Shown here piece after piece: positions 55,705 to 64,000 of a stretch of DNA of 64,000 nucleotides (its first letter is position 1; each line of letters starts with the position of its first letter). The DNA is from Paludibacteraceae bacterium. Lineage in GTDB: Bacteria > Bacteroidota > Bacteroidia > Bacteroidales > Paludibacteraceae. The translations under genes and the position numbers were made by a program. The notes under the pieces are model-generated. The model was not told where the DNA came from, did no database searches, and was given only the letters and a program-made list of their open reading frames with translations. The stretch covers positions 1 through 64,000 of the forward strand of contig JAILLP010000020.1 in NCBI GenBank assembly GCA_024693065.1, written 5' to 3'.

Positions 55705-57099
55705 ATGAAAAGAAATATATTTTACAAGGCATTAACATTATTCTTACTGTACGCGGCTACAGTGAATGCGCAAGAGGCCCAATCGGAAGCCATCAAGAAC
55801 CAAGAAGCGACGGAGGCAGTCGTAAGTGCGGAAAGCGCCTCCTCGAAGGATACCAAGAGGCAAAAACCCATTGAGACGATCAACAAGGACGTCACATCAG
55901 AGACCGCCAAGGAACTGATCCCTGCCGTAAGGTTCGGGGACGAAATAAAGGTGAAACTAGGAGGTTTCTTCCGGGCTGAGTATTACGTGGACAGCCGTGA
56001 GGTCGTGGGTGCGAGCGACGGACTTTTCGGGTTCTTCCCACAGGACGAGGTCTATGACACCAACGGAGACGACCTGAACGAAGTGGTCAGACAAAACTTC
56101 TCCACGCAAGCCACCCGTTTCACCGCAACGGTAGACGGGCCGAAGTTGGGGAAGGCAAGTTCAAAGGCATACGTGGAGTTCGACTTCTCCGGAGGAAACA
56201 CCGTGAATGTCAGGATGCGGCAGGCTTGGGCCAAATTCATCTGGCAGAAAGGCGAATTGCTCTTGGGTAAGGCATGGAACCCATTCTCAGACGTTCCTTT
56301 CCCTTACGTGGCCGGACTGCACATAGGCATACCTTTCCGAGCGTTCAATCGAGGCGATCAAATCCGCTACACGTTTAAACCGACAGACCGACTCAACCTA
56401 GTCGTGGCAGGCGTATACCAAACCGAGCATAAATCCATACTCGAGGAGTCGTCCAACAGCGACATCCGCCAGAACCCTGTGCCGGAGTTCCACCTGCAGC
56501 TGCGCTACGCCTCCCCTTCGTTCAGCGCCGGATTATTGAGTGAATTCAAAAGCATACGTCCCGCCACGAAGGTCACCAACGCCAACAGCGAAGTGTACAA
56601 GACGGACGAGAAAGTAAGCTCCTATGGATTAGGCTATTACCTACAGTTCGCAAAAGGGAAATTCGGTCTTAGAACAGGAGGTTTGTATGGTGAGAACCTG
56701 AGCGAATATTTCCAGCAAGGAGGCTACGCCGTGAAATCGATTGACGCGAAGACCGGCAGACGCACCTATTCCACCTCAAAAGTCACTTCGTACTGGTTCA
56801 ACCTCTCATACGGCAAAACGTGGGCGCCAAGCTTCTTCGTGGGCTACTCCAAGAACTTAGGATTCAACGATGACATCCTGGCAGGCGGTAATTTCTTCGG
56901 CAGATGGCAAAACGTGGACCACATATTCAGGCTATCCCCATCACTGAAGTTCTCCCACAAACAATGGACCCTCCAGGCCGAACTCGACTACAACCGTGTC
57001 GCTTACGGAGCCGTAGACTACGCTGACCACGGGAAGGTGAAGGACACACATGATGTCTCAAATGTCAGAGGTCTGCTAGCTGCCACATTCTTCTTCTAA
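55705..57099 (+). CDS. Outer-membrane porin
   Basis: A 464-residue outer-membrane beta-barrel. A signal peptide (about 1-22, cleaved after NAQ or VNA) is followed by a Glu/Ala/Ser-rich linker to about 75, then a DcaP-like porin barrel starting with VRFGDEIKVKLGGFFRAEYY and ending in the aromatic C-terminal residue (TFFF) needed for BAM insertion. The position under the Cys-rich leader and ahead of metQNI suggests that it admits an organosulfur compound. Confidence 0.8.
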   Translation: MKRNIFYKALTLFLLYAATVNAQEAQSEAIKNQEATEAVVSAESASSKDTKRQKPIETINKDVTSETAKELIPAVRFGDEIKVKLGGFFRAEYYVDSREVVGASDGLFGFFPQDEVYDTNGDDLNEVVRQNFSTQATRFTATVDGPKLGKASSKAYVEFDFSGGNTVNVRMRQAWAKFIWQKGELLLGKAWNPFSDVPFPYVAGLHIGIPFRAFNRGDQIRYTFKPTDRLNLVVAGVYQTEHKSILEESSNSDIRQNPVPEFHLQLRYASPSFSAGLLSEFKSIRPATKVTNANSEVYKTDEKVSSYGLGYYLQFAKGKFGLRTGGLYGENLSEYFQQGGYAVKSIDAKTGRRTYSTSKVTSYWFNLSYGKTWAPSFFVGYSKNLGFNDDILAGGNFFGRWQNVDHIFRLSPSLKFSHKQWTLQAELDYNRVAYGAVDYADHGKVKDTHDVSNVRGLLAATFFF

Positions 57100-57150
57100 A
57101 TCCAATCATCATAAAAACTCATTGTCTAACATTTAAAAAATTTGAATCGT

Positions 57151-58026
57151 ATGAAAAAGACTAAATTGATCACAATCGCATTGCTTATAGTATACTCATT
57201 CATCTCTTCATCATGCGGCAATGCATCCAAGGAATCCAGTGCAGACAGAAAAGATATCTCCGTAGGCTTCTCGCCTGGTCCTTATTCAGACCTCTTCAAA
57301 GCGGCCATCCAACCTGCCCTTGAGAAGAAAGGCTACAACGTGAAGGTGGTGGAATTCACAGACTGGGTGACTCCGAACCTCGCTTTGGCGAACAATGAAA
57401 TAGACGCCAACATTTACCAGAACACCCTGTACAGGCAGAATTTCTGCGACACGAAGGGCGTTGACCTGACGGCCACCTTCTCCGTGCCTACAGCGGCTCT
57501 CGGATTATATTCCGACAAGTACAAGGCGCAGAATGTTGACGAACTGAAAGCGCAACTGCAGCCGGGCGGAATCGTCTCCGTGCCTAATGATGCGGTCAAC
57601 CTGGCCCGTGCGTTACGCTTCCTCCGCTCGATCGGCTTGCTCACGATAAAATCCACGGTCGACGATAAAACGGCGACGGAGAACGACATCGACGAGAACC
57701 CGTTCGGCCTCAAGATCGTTCCATTGGAAGCCGCCCAGTTACCTCGTTCCCTGGATGGTAGCACGCTCGCGGTGATCCCAGGCAACTACGCCATCTCTTC
57801 CGGGCTGAAGCTCTCCTCCTCCATTGTCGGCGAGGCTTTGCCTTCAGAACTACTCATCTGGTTTGTCGTCAACACGAAAGACGCAAATGCCCAATTCGTG
57901 AAGGATGTGCAGGAGGCTTACGAATCCGAGGATTTCAAGAACTATTTCGAGGATCCGGCACATGAATATGACAGATTCCAGCGCCCGCAGTGGTATGTGG
58001 ATAAGTGGAATATACAAAACAGATAA
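57151..58026 (+). CDS. metQ: Methionine-binding lipoprotein MetQ-like
   Basis: A 291-residue NlpA/MetQ-family substrate-binding lipoprotein. The start at 57151 gives a signal peptide with lipobox SSSCG (lipid Cys near 22). The binding domain shows VGFSPGPYSDLFKAAIQP, VEFTDWVTPNLALANNEIDANIYQN and SVPNDAVNLARALR, all typical. It delivers methionine or related thioethers to MetNI. The frame is open upstream to 57142 by a TTG, which is not preferred. Confidence 0.9.
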   Translation: MKKTKLITIALLIVYSFISSSCGNASKESSADRKDISVGFSPGPYSDLFKAAIQPALEKKGYNVKVVEFTDWVTPNLALANNEIDANIYQNTLYRQNFCDTKGVDLTATFSVPTAALGLYSDKYKAQNVDELKAQLQPGGIVSVPNDAVNLARALRFLRSIGLLTIKSTVDDKTATENDIDENPFGLKIVPLEAAQLPRSLDGSTLAVIPGNYAISSGLKLSSSIVGEALPSELLIWFVVNTKDANAQFVKDVQEAYESEDFKNYFEDPAHEYDRFQRPQWYVDKWNIQNR

Positions 58027-58042
58027 AACACAATTGTTTTTC

Positions 58043-58076
58043 ATAGATGCTTGATCGATACGGGTCAAGCATCTAT
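58043..58076 (+). other. Intercistronic hairpin metQ-metN
   Basis: ATAGATGCTTGA (58043-58054) and TCAAGCATCTAT (58065-58076), perfect 12-bp arms, with no T-run. Probably protects the metQ end of the message, giving more binding protein than transporter. Confidence 0.55.
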
Positions 58077-58100
58077 TCACCCATCAAAAAGAGTTTAGAG

Positions 58101-59117
58101 ATGATAAAATTCGACAAAGTAAGTGTATCATTTTCAGACAAGAAGGACCATACGGTGAATGCGGTCAGGAACGTCTCCTTCGAGATAGGAAAGGGAGAGA
58201 TATGGGGAATCGTAGGCACGAGTGGCGCAGGCAAGAGCACGCTTCTCCGCACGGTCAACCAGCTGCAACTCCCCACTGGCGGTCGAACGATAGTGGATGG
58301 TGTGGACATAAGTAGCCTATCTGGGAAAGAATTGGCGAAGTTCCGCCACTCCATCGGTATGATTTTCCAGCAGTTCAACCTTGTCAGCACCAAGACAGTG
58401 GCACAGAACGTGGCTTTCGCCATGGAGATAGCGGGGCGAAGCCAAGAGGAAATTAAACAACGAGTGCCCGAACTGTTGGAGCTTGTCGGCTTGGCTGATC
58501 GCGCGGATGTATATCCGAACACTTTAAGTGGCGGACAGAAACAGCGCGTGGGAATCGCCCGCGCCGTGGCCAACAACCCCAAGATCCTGCTCTGCGACGA
58601 GGCCACTTCGGCATTGGACCCGGAAACCACCAACGACGTGTTGGAACTCCTAAAAAAGATCAACGTCAAGTTCGGCATCACGATAGTGCTTATCACCCAC
58701 GAACTGGATGTGGTCAAGAAGATTTGCCAACGAGTGGCTGTGATGAACAAAGGCGAGGTGGTGGAGTTAGGCGAAGTGTTTGATGTCTTCACGAAACCAC
58801 GGCACGAATTCACGAAGACGCTCCTGTCGCACACCTTCGACCTCGATCTCCCCGAGCGCCTGACGCAAGACCACACGAAGCCTTTGGTGAGGATCGTATA
58901 CAATGGCGAAAAGGCGGAGGATTCAATCGTTTCCAACGTGGTGAAGCATTACGCGATAGACGTGAATATCCTGCACGGCAAGATTGAATATATCAACGAC
59001 AAACCTTTCGGCATACTGATCGTCCAATTGATCGGTGCGCAAGACGAGTTGGCCAAAGGATTAGATTATTTGAGTAAGAACACTTATAGAACGGAGGTGA
59101 TAAATGAACGAAACTAA
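58101..59117 (+). CDS. metN: Methionine ABC transporter ATPase
   Basis: A 338-residue ATPase. Start at 58101 (MIKFDKVSVSF). Walker A GTSGAGKST, Q-loop FQQFNL, signature TLSGGQKQR, Walker B LLCDEATSALDP, and a C-terminal NIL domain (about 260-338) that in MetN binds methionine and inhibits transport from inside. It overlaps metI by 14 bp. Confidence 0.95.
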   Translation: MIKFDKVSVSFSDKKDHTVNAVRNVSFEIGKGEIWGIVGTSGAGKSTLLRTVNQLQLPTGGRTIVDGVDISSLSGKELAKFRHSIGMIFQQFNLVSTKTVAQNVAFAMEIAGRSQEEIKQRVPELLELVGLADRADVYPNTLSGGQKQRVGIARAVANNPKILLCDEATSALDPETTNDVLELLKKINVKFGITIVLITHELDVVKKICQRVAVMNKGEVVELGEVFDVFTKPRHEFTKTLLSHTFDLDLPERLTQDHTKPLVRIVYNGEKAEDSIVSNVVKHYAIDVNILHGKIEYINDKPFGILIVQLIGAQDELAKGLDYLSKNTYRTEVINERN

Positions 59118-59766
59118 CTATTCCGAACTGGCAAGCAACTTGTTGCCAGCGTTCGGGGAAACATTGGAAATGTGCGGAATAGCACTATTATTGGCAATCA
59201 TATTGGGCATTCCATTAGGCGTGTTGTCTTACATCACGAGCAAGCGCAGCATCTGTCAAAACAGGTTCGTCAACTTATTGGTCAGCTTCATCCTGAACGT
59301 CATCATGTCCACTCCGTTCGTCATCCTGCTCGTGCTGCTGTTGCCATTCACGAAGTTTGTGGTCGGCACCTCCATAGGACCCGAGGCCGCGTCGGTACCA
59401 TTGGGTATCGTAGCCATCGCCTTCTACGCACGTTTGGTGGAGGGCAATCTGCATGGCGTGGACAAAGGCGTGATAGAGGCTTCTGTGGCCATGGGAGCCA
59501 CATGGTTCAAGATCGTCACCAACGTCTTGTTGCCAGGCGCTTTCAGTGGCATGATCCGTGGACTAACCGTCTTGGCCGTCACGCTGGTGGGCTATTCGGC
59601 CATGGCCGGCATAGTGGGCGGCGGTGGCGTCGGCGACCTTGCCATACGGTTCGGCTACTATCGCTACCAAACAGATGTCATGATCATTACGGTGCTCTTA
59701 CTGATCGGGTTGGTACAAATCATCCAGACAATCGGGGAAAAGGCTTCCCAAAAAGCACAAAAATAG
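59104..59766 (+). CDS. metI: Methionine ABC transporter permease
   Basis: A 220-residue permease with five to six TM segments. The coupling-loop motif EASVAMGATWFKIVTNVLLPGA is typical of MetI. It ends before a terminator at 59812-59854. The transporter would import methionine or methylated sulfur compounds. Confidence 0.95.
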   Translation: MNETNYSELASNLLPAFGETLEMCGIALLLAIILGIPLGVLSYITSKRSICQNRFVNLLVSFILNVIMSTPFVILLVLLLPFTKFVVGTSIGPEAASVPLGIVAIAFYARLVEGNLHGVDKGVIEASVAMGATWFKIVTNVLLPGAFSGMIRGLTVLAVTLVGYSAMAGIVGGGGVGDLAIRFGYYRYQTDVMIITVLLLIGLVQIIQTIGEKASQKAQK

Positions 59767-59811
59767 GGCGACTATAAACAGTACATAAGAAACCATAGTA
59801 TTTTGTAACGA

Positions 59812-59854
59812 AAGGCATTGCTCCGCGACGGATGTTCGGGCAATGTCTTTTTTT
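59812..59854 (+). terminator. Terminator after metQNI
   Basis: AAGGCATTGC (59812-59821) pairs with GCAATGTCTT (59840-59849) with one G-U pair, followed by T7. Confidence 0.8.
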
Positions 59855-60114
59855 ACAAGATATGATTCTCAGACACTTACTAATCATCCATTGACGGTGG
59901 GCGATTTGAAATCATCCAATCCAAACCAATCTACTCGTTAGACTAAAAGAATCGTCCATCTATAAATCCTAAACCAGAAAGGAGGAATCCATTTGGATCA
60001 TATTTCCCCAAAGTGTTTTATTCTACCAAACAGGTTTCACCAATACAATCAACAATACAAACATTCCATATATAAATAAGAAAATAGAATTGTTATCCAT
60101 ACTTTATACTAGTA
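59855..60114. other. Intergenic upstream of cysK copy 2
   Basis: AT-rich, no gene seen. No Cys-rich leader ORF is present ahead of this operon. Confidence 0.5.
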
Positions 60115-60146
60115 TTTGGATAAAATATCCCATCAACATACCTTTG
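60115..60146 (+). promoter_or_regulatory. Promoter of the cysK2 / pair-2 operon
   Basis: TTTG (60115-60118), a 20-bp spacer, then TACCTTTG (60139-60146). ATACTAGTAT (60107-60116) and GGATAAAATATCC (60118-60130) are palindromes around the -33 box and could be operators. Confidence 0.7.
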
Positions 60147-60187
60147 CAAAGTAAAACAACAAATCAACTAAAAAAAACAGAAAAGAC

Positions 60188-61171
60188 ATGGCAAACATTC
60201 ATCAATCAATAGCGGAGTTAGTGGGTAAGACCCCTCTTCTCCAACTAAATGGGTATAACAAAGCAAAAAACCTCAAGGCTAACATTATCGCCAAATTAGA
60301 GTACTTCAACCCGAACCAGTCCGTCAAGGACCGTATCGCCCTCGCCATGGTGGAGACGGCCGAGCGGGAAGGCAAGCTCAAGAAGGGTGACACCATCATC
60401 GAGCTCACCAGCGGCAACACGGGTGTGGGTTTGGCTGCCATTGCGGCCGCTAAGGGTTACCCTTTCCGTGTTTACATCCAAGACCAGGTGTCGAAAGAGC
60501 GTTTCCAAGTGATCCACGCTTTGGGCGGTAAGACGGTGAAGCTCTCAGAGGTGCCTGAGATTGTGGAGACTTTCGAGAAGTATGGTCCGGACTTCATCAA
60601 GTGTGTGGAGGCGTTGGAGCGCCACGTCGCCGGCGAGAAGAACCTTTGGTTCGCCGACCAGACCCGCAACCCTGCCAACCCGAACGTCCACTTCCAGACC
60701 ACCGGTCCTGAGATCTGGAACGACACCGACGGAAAGGTGGATGTCTTCGTCGCCTGCGTGGGTACGGGCGGAACCCTTTCGGGTGTGGGTAACTTCCTGA
60801 AATCGAAGAATCCGAACGTGAAGATTTTCGGCGTGCAGCCAACAGAGGATTCCTTCCAATCACCGGAGCGTCCAGACCAAGAGGAGATCACGGGTGTCCA
60901 TCCGTTCGAGAACACCAAGGAGGAGTATATCCCTGCCAACTTGGACCGCAAAGTATACGATGGTTATTTCGAGATCCACACCAACCAAGCCTACGAAGCC
61001 GCGCGCCTCTTGGCGAAGAGTGATGGTGTATTAGTGGGTGCATCATCTGGAGCAGCCCTCTACGCCGCCACCCAATTGGCCCAGCGGGAAGAGTTCAAGG
61101 GCAAAAACATTGTAGCGCTCTTGCCTGACACGGGCTTGAGATACTTGTCAACGCATTTGTTTGAAGAATAA
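60188..61171 (+). CDS. Divergent cysteine synthase-like PLP enzyme, copy 2
   Basis: A 327-residue enzyme of the CysK family, clearly separate from copy 1. The PLP loop reads PNQSVKDRIA (Lys47), where CysK has PGGSVKDR or [18 protein letters not shown] and [10 protein letters not shown] are kept. An insert of some 15-20 residues after the first domain (EIVETFEKYGPDFIKCVEAL region) makes it longer. It starts the operon of the second NifDK-like pair, 14 bp before the NifD-like gene, so it may use the thiol made by that pair. Exact acceptor and donor unknown. Confidence 0.82.
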   Translation: MANIHQSIAELVGKTPLLQLNGYNKAKNLKANIIAKLEYFNPNQSVKDRIALAMVETAEREGKLKKGDTIIELTSGNTGVGLAAIAAAKGYPFRVYIQDQVSKERFQVIHALGGKTVKLSEVPEIVETFEKYGPDFIKCVEALERHVAGEKNLWFADQTRNPANPNVHFQTTGPEIWNDTDGKVDVFVACVGTGGTLSGVGNFLKSKNPNVKIFGVQPTEDSFQSPERPDQEEITGVHPFENTKEEYIPANLDRKVYDGYFEIHTNQAYEAARLLAKSDGVLVGASSGAALYAATQLAQREEFKGKNIVALLPDTGLRYLSTHLFEE

Positions 61172-61185
61172 AAAACACAAAAAAC

Positions 61186-62652
61186 ATGTCCATCAACTTA
61201 AACAACTCCAATGTGGCGGTACGTGAGAACCGTATCGGTTCCATCACCGGCTACATCGGATCATTAAAAGACTTAGCGGAGAAGTCGGAATGCGGCACGC
61301 TGAAAGGGTGCGCACGATGTTTCTCCCAATCCAGCACCTGCCTTTCGCTCTGTGGCTTGAGCCAATTGGCGGGTATCCGTGACGTGGCGATCATCCACCA
61401 CGGGCCTTCGGGCTGTTCGGTCACCAGTTCCATCAGTTATTACATGTCCAAGGTGATGTCTAAGAAACGTGGCGTCACCTCCGACACGGTCTATGTCGGC
61501 ACGGACATGAACGAGAAGGATACGATCTTCGGCTCCACCGAAAGCCTTCGGAAAATAATCTTGGAGACCAACCGTCGCTACCATCCGAAAGCGATTTTCG
61601 TCTCCAGCTCCTGCGCCACCGGTATCATCGGTGAGGACATCGACAGCATCGTGGACGATGTGAAGGCTGAGATCGAGGTGCCTGTCGTGGCGGTTCACTG
61701 CGAGGGCTTCAAGTCAAAGATCTGGGCGACGGGCTTTGACATCTCCGACCACGCCGTCCTGCAATCCATCGTGCAGAAGCCTCGTCCAGGGGTGAAGACG
61801 AACAAAATCAACTTCAAGAACTTCTTCGAGTCGGCTCGTCCTGAGATCATCGAGATGTTCAAGCAGTTCGACCTCGACCCAGTCTTCCTTTACTGCAACT
61901 CAACGGTAGAGGAGCTTTCGCACCTGTCGGAGAGCCTTGCCACCACCTGCATCTGCGGAACGTTGGGCAACTACCTGGGCAACGCCTTGGAAGAGAAGTA
62001 CGGCGTGCCTTACGTGCGCAGCATCAACCAGTGCGGCATCACGGGCTTCGAGACGTGGCTGCGTGAGATCGGGAAGGTTACCCACAGGGAGGATAAGATA
62101 GAGAAATACATTCAGGAGCAACGCGCCATCTACCTCCCTAAGATCGAGGAGGTGAAGAAGGAACTGAACGGACTGACCGCAGTGCTCGGCATGGGTCCGG
62201 GCTACACCTTCGAGGTCTCCAGAGTGCTGAACGAGCTGGGCATCAAGGTGGTTTGGGCATTGGCTTGGCACTACGACAAGAAGTACGAGAACGGAGACGT
62301 TCCACCGTCTATGAAGTATCTGTTAGACAACAACATAGACTTCGAGACATCGGTGGCCGACCAACAGAACTACGAGGTGATGAACATCCTCAACAAGTAC
62401 AAGCCAGACATGTACCTTTCCCGCCACCCGGGTTCCACCGTTTGGGCGATAAAGAACGGAACGCCAGCCATTTACGTGGCGGACGAATACATGATCTTCG
62501 GCTACAAACACACTTTGGAATTCGCGAATTCAGTACTTGACACGGTAAGGAACCGCAGTTTCGAGAAGAACCTCGCGTTGCGCACGAAACTTCCTTACAC
62601 GCAGTGGTGGTACGAACAGAAGGTTGATAAATTTTTTGAGGAGATAAAATAA
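61186..62652 (+). CDS. Nitrogenase-like component 1, NifD-like subunit, pair 2
   Basis: A 488-residue NifD/NifE-superfamily protein, paralogous to the one at 46581. Probable P-cluster ligands are Cys52, Cys77 (HHGPSGC) and Cys143 (SSCATGIIGEDIDS). The N-terminal motif C36-x5-C42-x2-C45 parallels pair 1. Cys255/Cys257 (TTCICGTLGNYLG) correspond to the Cys upstream of the NifD cofactor-ligand position. The His455 of pair 1 has no counterpart (DEYMIFGYKH instead of DEHIPVGYDG), so the active site differs. It could be a second reductase or a NifE-like scaffold. Confidence 0.83.
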   Translation: MSINLNNSNVAVRENRIGSITGYIGSLKDLAEKSECGTLKGCARCFSQSSTCLSLCGLSQLAGIRDVAIIHHGPSGCSVTSSISYYMSKVMSKKRGVTSDTVYVGTDMNEKDTIFGSTESLRKIILETNRRYHPKAIFVSSSCATGIIGEDIDSIVDDVKAEIEVPVVAVHCEGFKSKIWATGFDISDHAVLQSIVQKPRPGVKTNKINFKNFFESARPEIIEMFKQFDLDPVFLYCNSTVEELSHLSESLATTCICGTLGNYLGNALEEKYGVPYVRSINQCGITGFETWLREIGKVTHREDKIEKYIQEQRAIYLPKIEEVKKELNGLTAVLGMGPGYTFEVSRVLNELGIKVVWALAWHYDKKYENGDVPPSMKYLLDNNIDFETSVADQQNYEVMNILNKYKPDMYLSRHPGSTVWAIKNGTPAIYVADEYMIFGYKHTLEFANSVLDTVRNRSFEKNLALRTKLPYTQWWYEQKVDKFFEEIK

Positions 62653-63950
62653 TGGCAAAGATATTAGACAAACAACGATACAAATGTGCTTTGGCGGCGA
62701 TGCAGACCGTCCAGGCGATAGACCGTGCCTGCCCCGTGCTCCATTCGGGTCCGGGCTGCGCGCAGAAGCTGTCCGACACGACAGGTAGTTCGGGCTACCT
62801 CTCTCCACAGATCTTCCCCTGCACATCCATCAACGAGAAGGATGTGGTCTTCGGAGGCGTGAAGAAGTTGGAGACCACCATCGCCAATGCGCTGAAGGTG
62901 ATCGACGCGGACCTCTACGTCGTCCTCACAGGATGTATCCCTGAGATTGTGGGCGACGATGCGGCGGAGATAGTCTCCCGATTCGAGGACGCTGACAAAC
63001 CGGTGGTTTTCGCACCCACGGCAGGCTTCAAGGGCAACAACTACAAGGGACATGAACAGGTGGTGGAGGCGATCGTCACGCAATACCTTCAAAAGTCCGA
63101 CAAGAAGCAGAAGGGACTGGTGAACCTCTGGGCGGACGTGCCCTACCAAGACCTCTTCTGGCTCGGCAACATCCGTGAGTTGGAGAACCTCTTGAGGGAG
63201 ATCGGTTTGACCCCCAACACTATCTTCGGCTACCAGCGAGGCATCGATAACATCAACAAGATACCTGAGGCGGAGTTCAACCTGCTGGTCTCCCCATGGG
63301 TGGGACTGAAGAACATGAAGACCATGGAGAAGCGGTTGGGCATTCCATACCTACACTACCCCGTCCTTCCGATCGGCGCCACCGAGACAGGCAAGTTCCT
63401 GCGTGAGGTGGGGAAATTCGCCCATGTCGACGAAGCGAAGGTGGAGGAGGTCATCAAGAAGCACGAGGATTACTTCTACTATCTGATCTCCCGCTACGCC
63501 GACCTCTTCTTGGAGAACCGTGTGATCAACAAGCAGTTCACGGTGGTGGCGGACGCCCAATACGCATTAGGCATCACCAAGTTCCTGGTGAATGATTTGG
63601 GACTGGTTCCAGCCAAGCAATTCATCACCGACGACACGCCCAAGGAGCATCAGGAGTTGATCGCGGCGGAGTTCCAGAGCCTCAACTACGGCATAAAGGC
63701 GGACGTCGCCTTCGAGACCGATGGGTTCAAGATCCACGAGGAAATCAAGAGCCACGACTACCACGGCTATCCGTTGGTCTTGGGCGGTTACTACGAGAAG
63801 GAGGTGACGGAGAAACTCAAGGGCAACTTCCTGAACATCTCATGGCCCGTGATGGACAAGGTAGTCTTCGACGATTTCTACGTAGGCTACACGGGAGGCA
63901 TCCGTCTGATCGAGGACATCTACACCGTAGCGGTGCAGCGTTTCAATTAG
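62652..63950 (+). CDS. Nitrogenase-like component 1, NifK-like subunit, pair 2
   Basis: A 432-residue partner, sharing one base with the preceding gene. Probable P-cluster ligands are Cys12 (YKCALAA), Cys36 (SGPGC, with Cys27 upstream) and Cys95 (LTGCIPEIVGD). It resembles the pair-1 NifK-like protein along its whole length (FKGNN, GLVNLW, SPWVG, LGxxKFLxxxxGLxP patterns). The last 50 bp of the window after its stop show no gene. Confidence 0.83.
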   Translation: MAKILDKQRYKCALAAMQTVQAIDRACPVLHSGPGCAQKLSDTTGSSGYLSPQIFPCTSINEKDVVFGGVKKLETTIANALKVIDADLYVVLTGCIPEIVGDDAAEIVSRFEDADKPVVFAPTAGFKGNNYKGHEQVVEAIVTQYLQKSDKKQKGLVNLWADVPYQDLFWLGNIRELENLLREIGLTPNTIFGYQRGIDNINKIPEAEFNLLVSPWVGLKNMKTMEKRLGIPYLHYPVLPIGATETGKFLREVGKFAHVDEAKVEEVIKKHEDYFYYLISRYADLFLENRVINKQFTVVADAQYALGITKFLVNDLGLVPAKQFITDDTPKEHQELIAAEFQSLNYGIKADVAFETDGFKIHEEIKSHDYHGYPLVLGGYYEKEVTEKLKGNFLNISWPVMDKVVFDDFYVGYTGGIRLIEDIYTVAVQRFN

Positions 63951-64000
63951 GATTCATTTATTCCACATATAATCTTCGGTTTGCAGGAAACGACGCGGGT

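Overview
The window is a chromosomal segment of a Bacteroidota bacterium, most likely order Bacteroidales. The grounds are: promoters of the TTG-(19/20 bp)-TAnnTTTG type in front of many genes; a complete mra/fts/mur cluster with Bacteroidetes-type members; GldA and GldH homologues; a glycine-lipid acyltransferase pair (GlsA/GlsB type); a MalQ with starch-binding domains at its N-terminus; and short SerA and EpsC-type serine acetyltransferase. I cannot name genus or species. No rRNA, tRNA, insertion sequence or CRISPR array was seen.

Layout. 1-2.2 kb: a second MurC/Mpl-like ligase and a small transcript ending in a strong terminator. 2.2-3.2 kb: an AT-rich orphan membrane protein. 3.7-5.8 kb: serC-serA (serine synthesis), each followed by a related palindromic repeat. 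5.9-6.9 kb: a gene-poor kilobase holding three related two-hairpin elements on the minus strand. 6.9-24 kb: the minus-strand division/wall operon mraZ-rsmH-ftsL-ftsI-murE-mraY-murD-ftsW-murG-murC-ftsQ-ftsA-ftsZ, followed by a second, shorter ftsZ paralogue and a YqeY-family gene. 24-26 kb: glycine-lipid gene pair on the plus strand. 26.3-38.7 kb: a long minus-strand housekeeping run (holB, ricT-like, gldH, a TrmB-prenyl synthase fusion, malQ, GT90, M20 peptidase, RNase H, gldA-like ABC ATPase, ybaK).

From 38.9 kb to the right end, every gene is on the plus strand and nearly all concern sulfur amino acids. In order: serine acetyltransferase; a degenerate ThiD-like kinase fused to an AraC DNA-binding domain; pdxS-pdxT (PLP supply for the PLP enzymes that follow); cysK; a NifB-like radical SAM protein; NifX-like; NifH-like; a second NifX-like protein with a Cys-rich insert; a NifD/NifK-like pair; cystathionine beta-synthase and gamma-lyase type enzymes; a methyltransferase; ThiF-, DsrE- and TusA-like sulfur-relay proteins; an outer-membrane porin; metQ-metN-metI; another, divergent cysK; and a second NifD/NifK-like pair.

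The block looks like an organosulfur-scavenging island built around nitrogenase-like reductases. The closest characterised concept is the methylthio-alkane reductase MarBHDK, which frees thiols from organic sulfides; true N2 fixation is unlikely here because NifE/N and other nif genes are absent. Two operons in the block start with paralogous 60-64 codon ORFs whose last 15 codons are more than half cysteine. Each ORF is followed by the same RNA element, which suggests cysteine-responsive leader peptides. Function assignments for the nitrogenase-like proteins are inference from family resemblance and context; no database search was possible.
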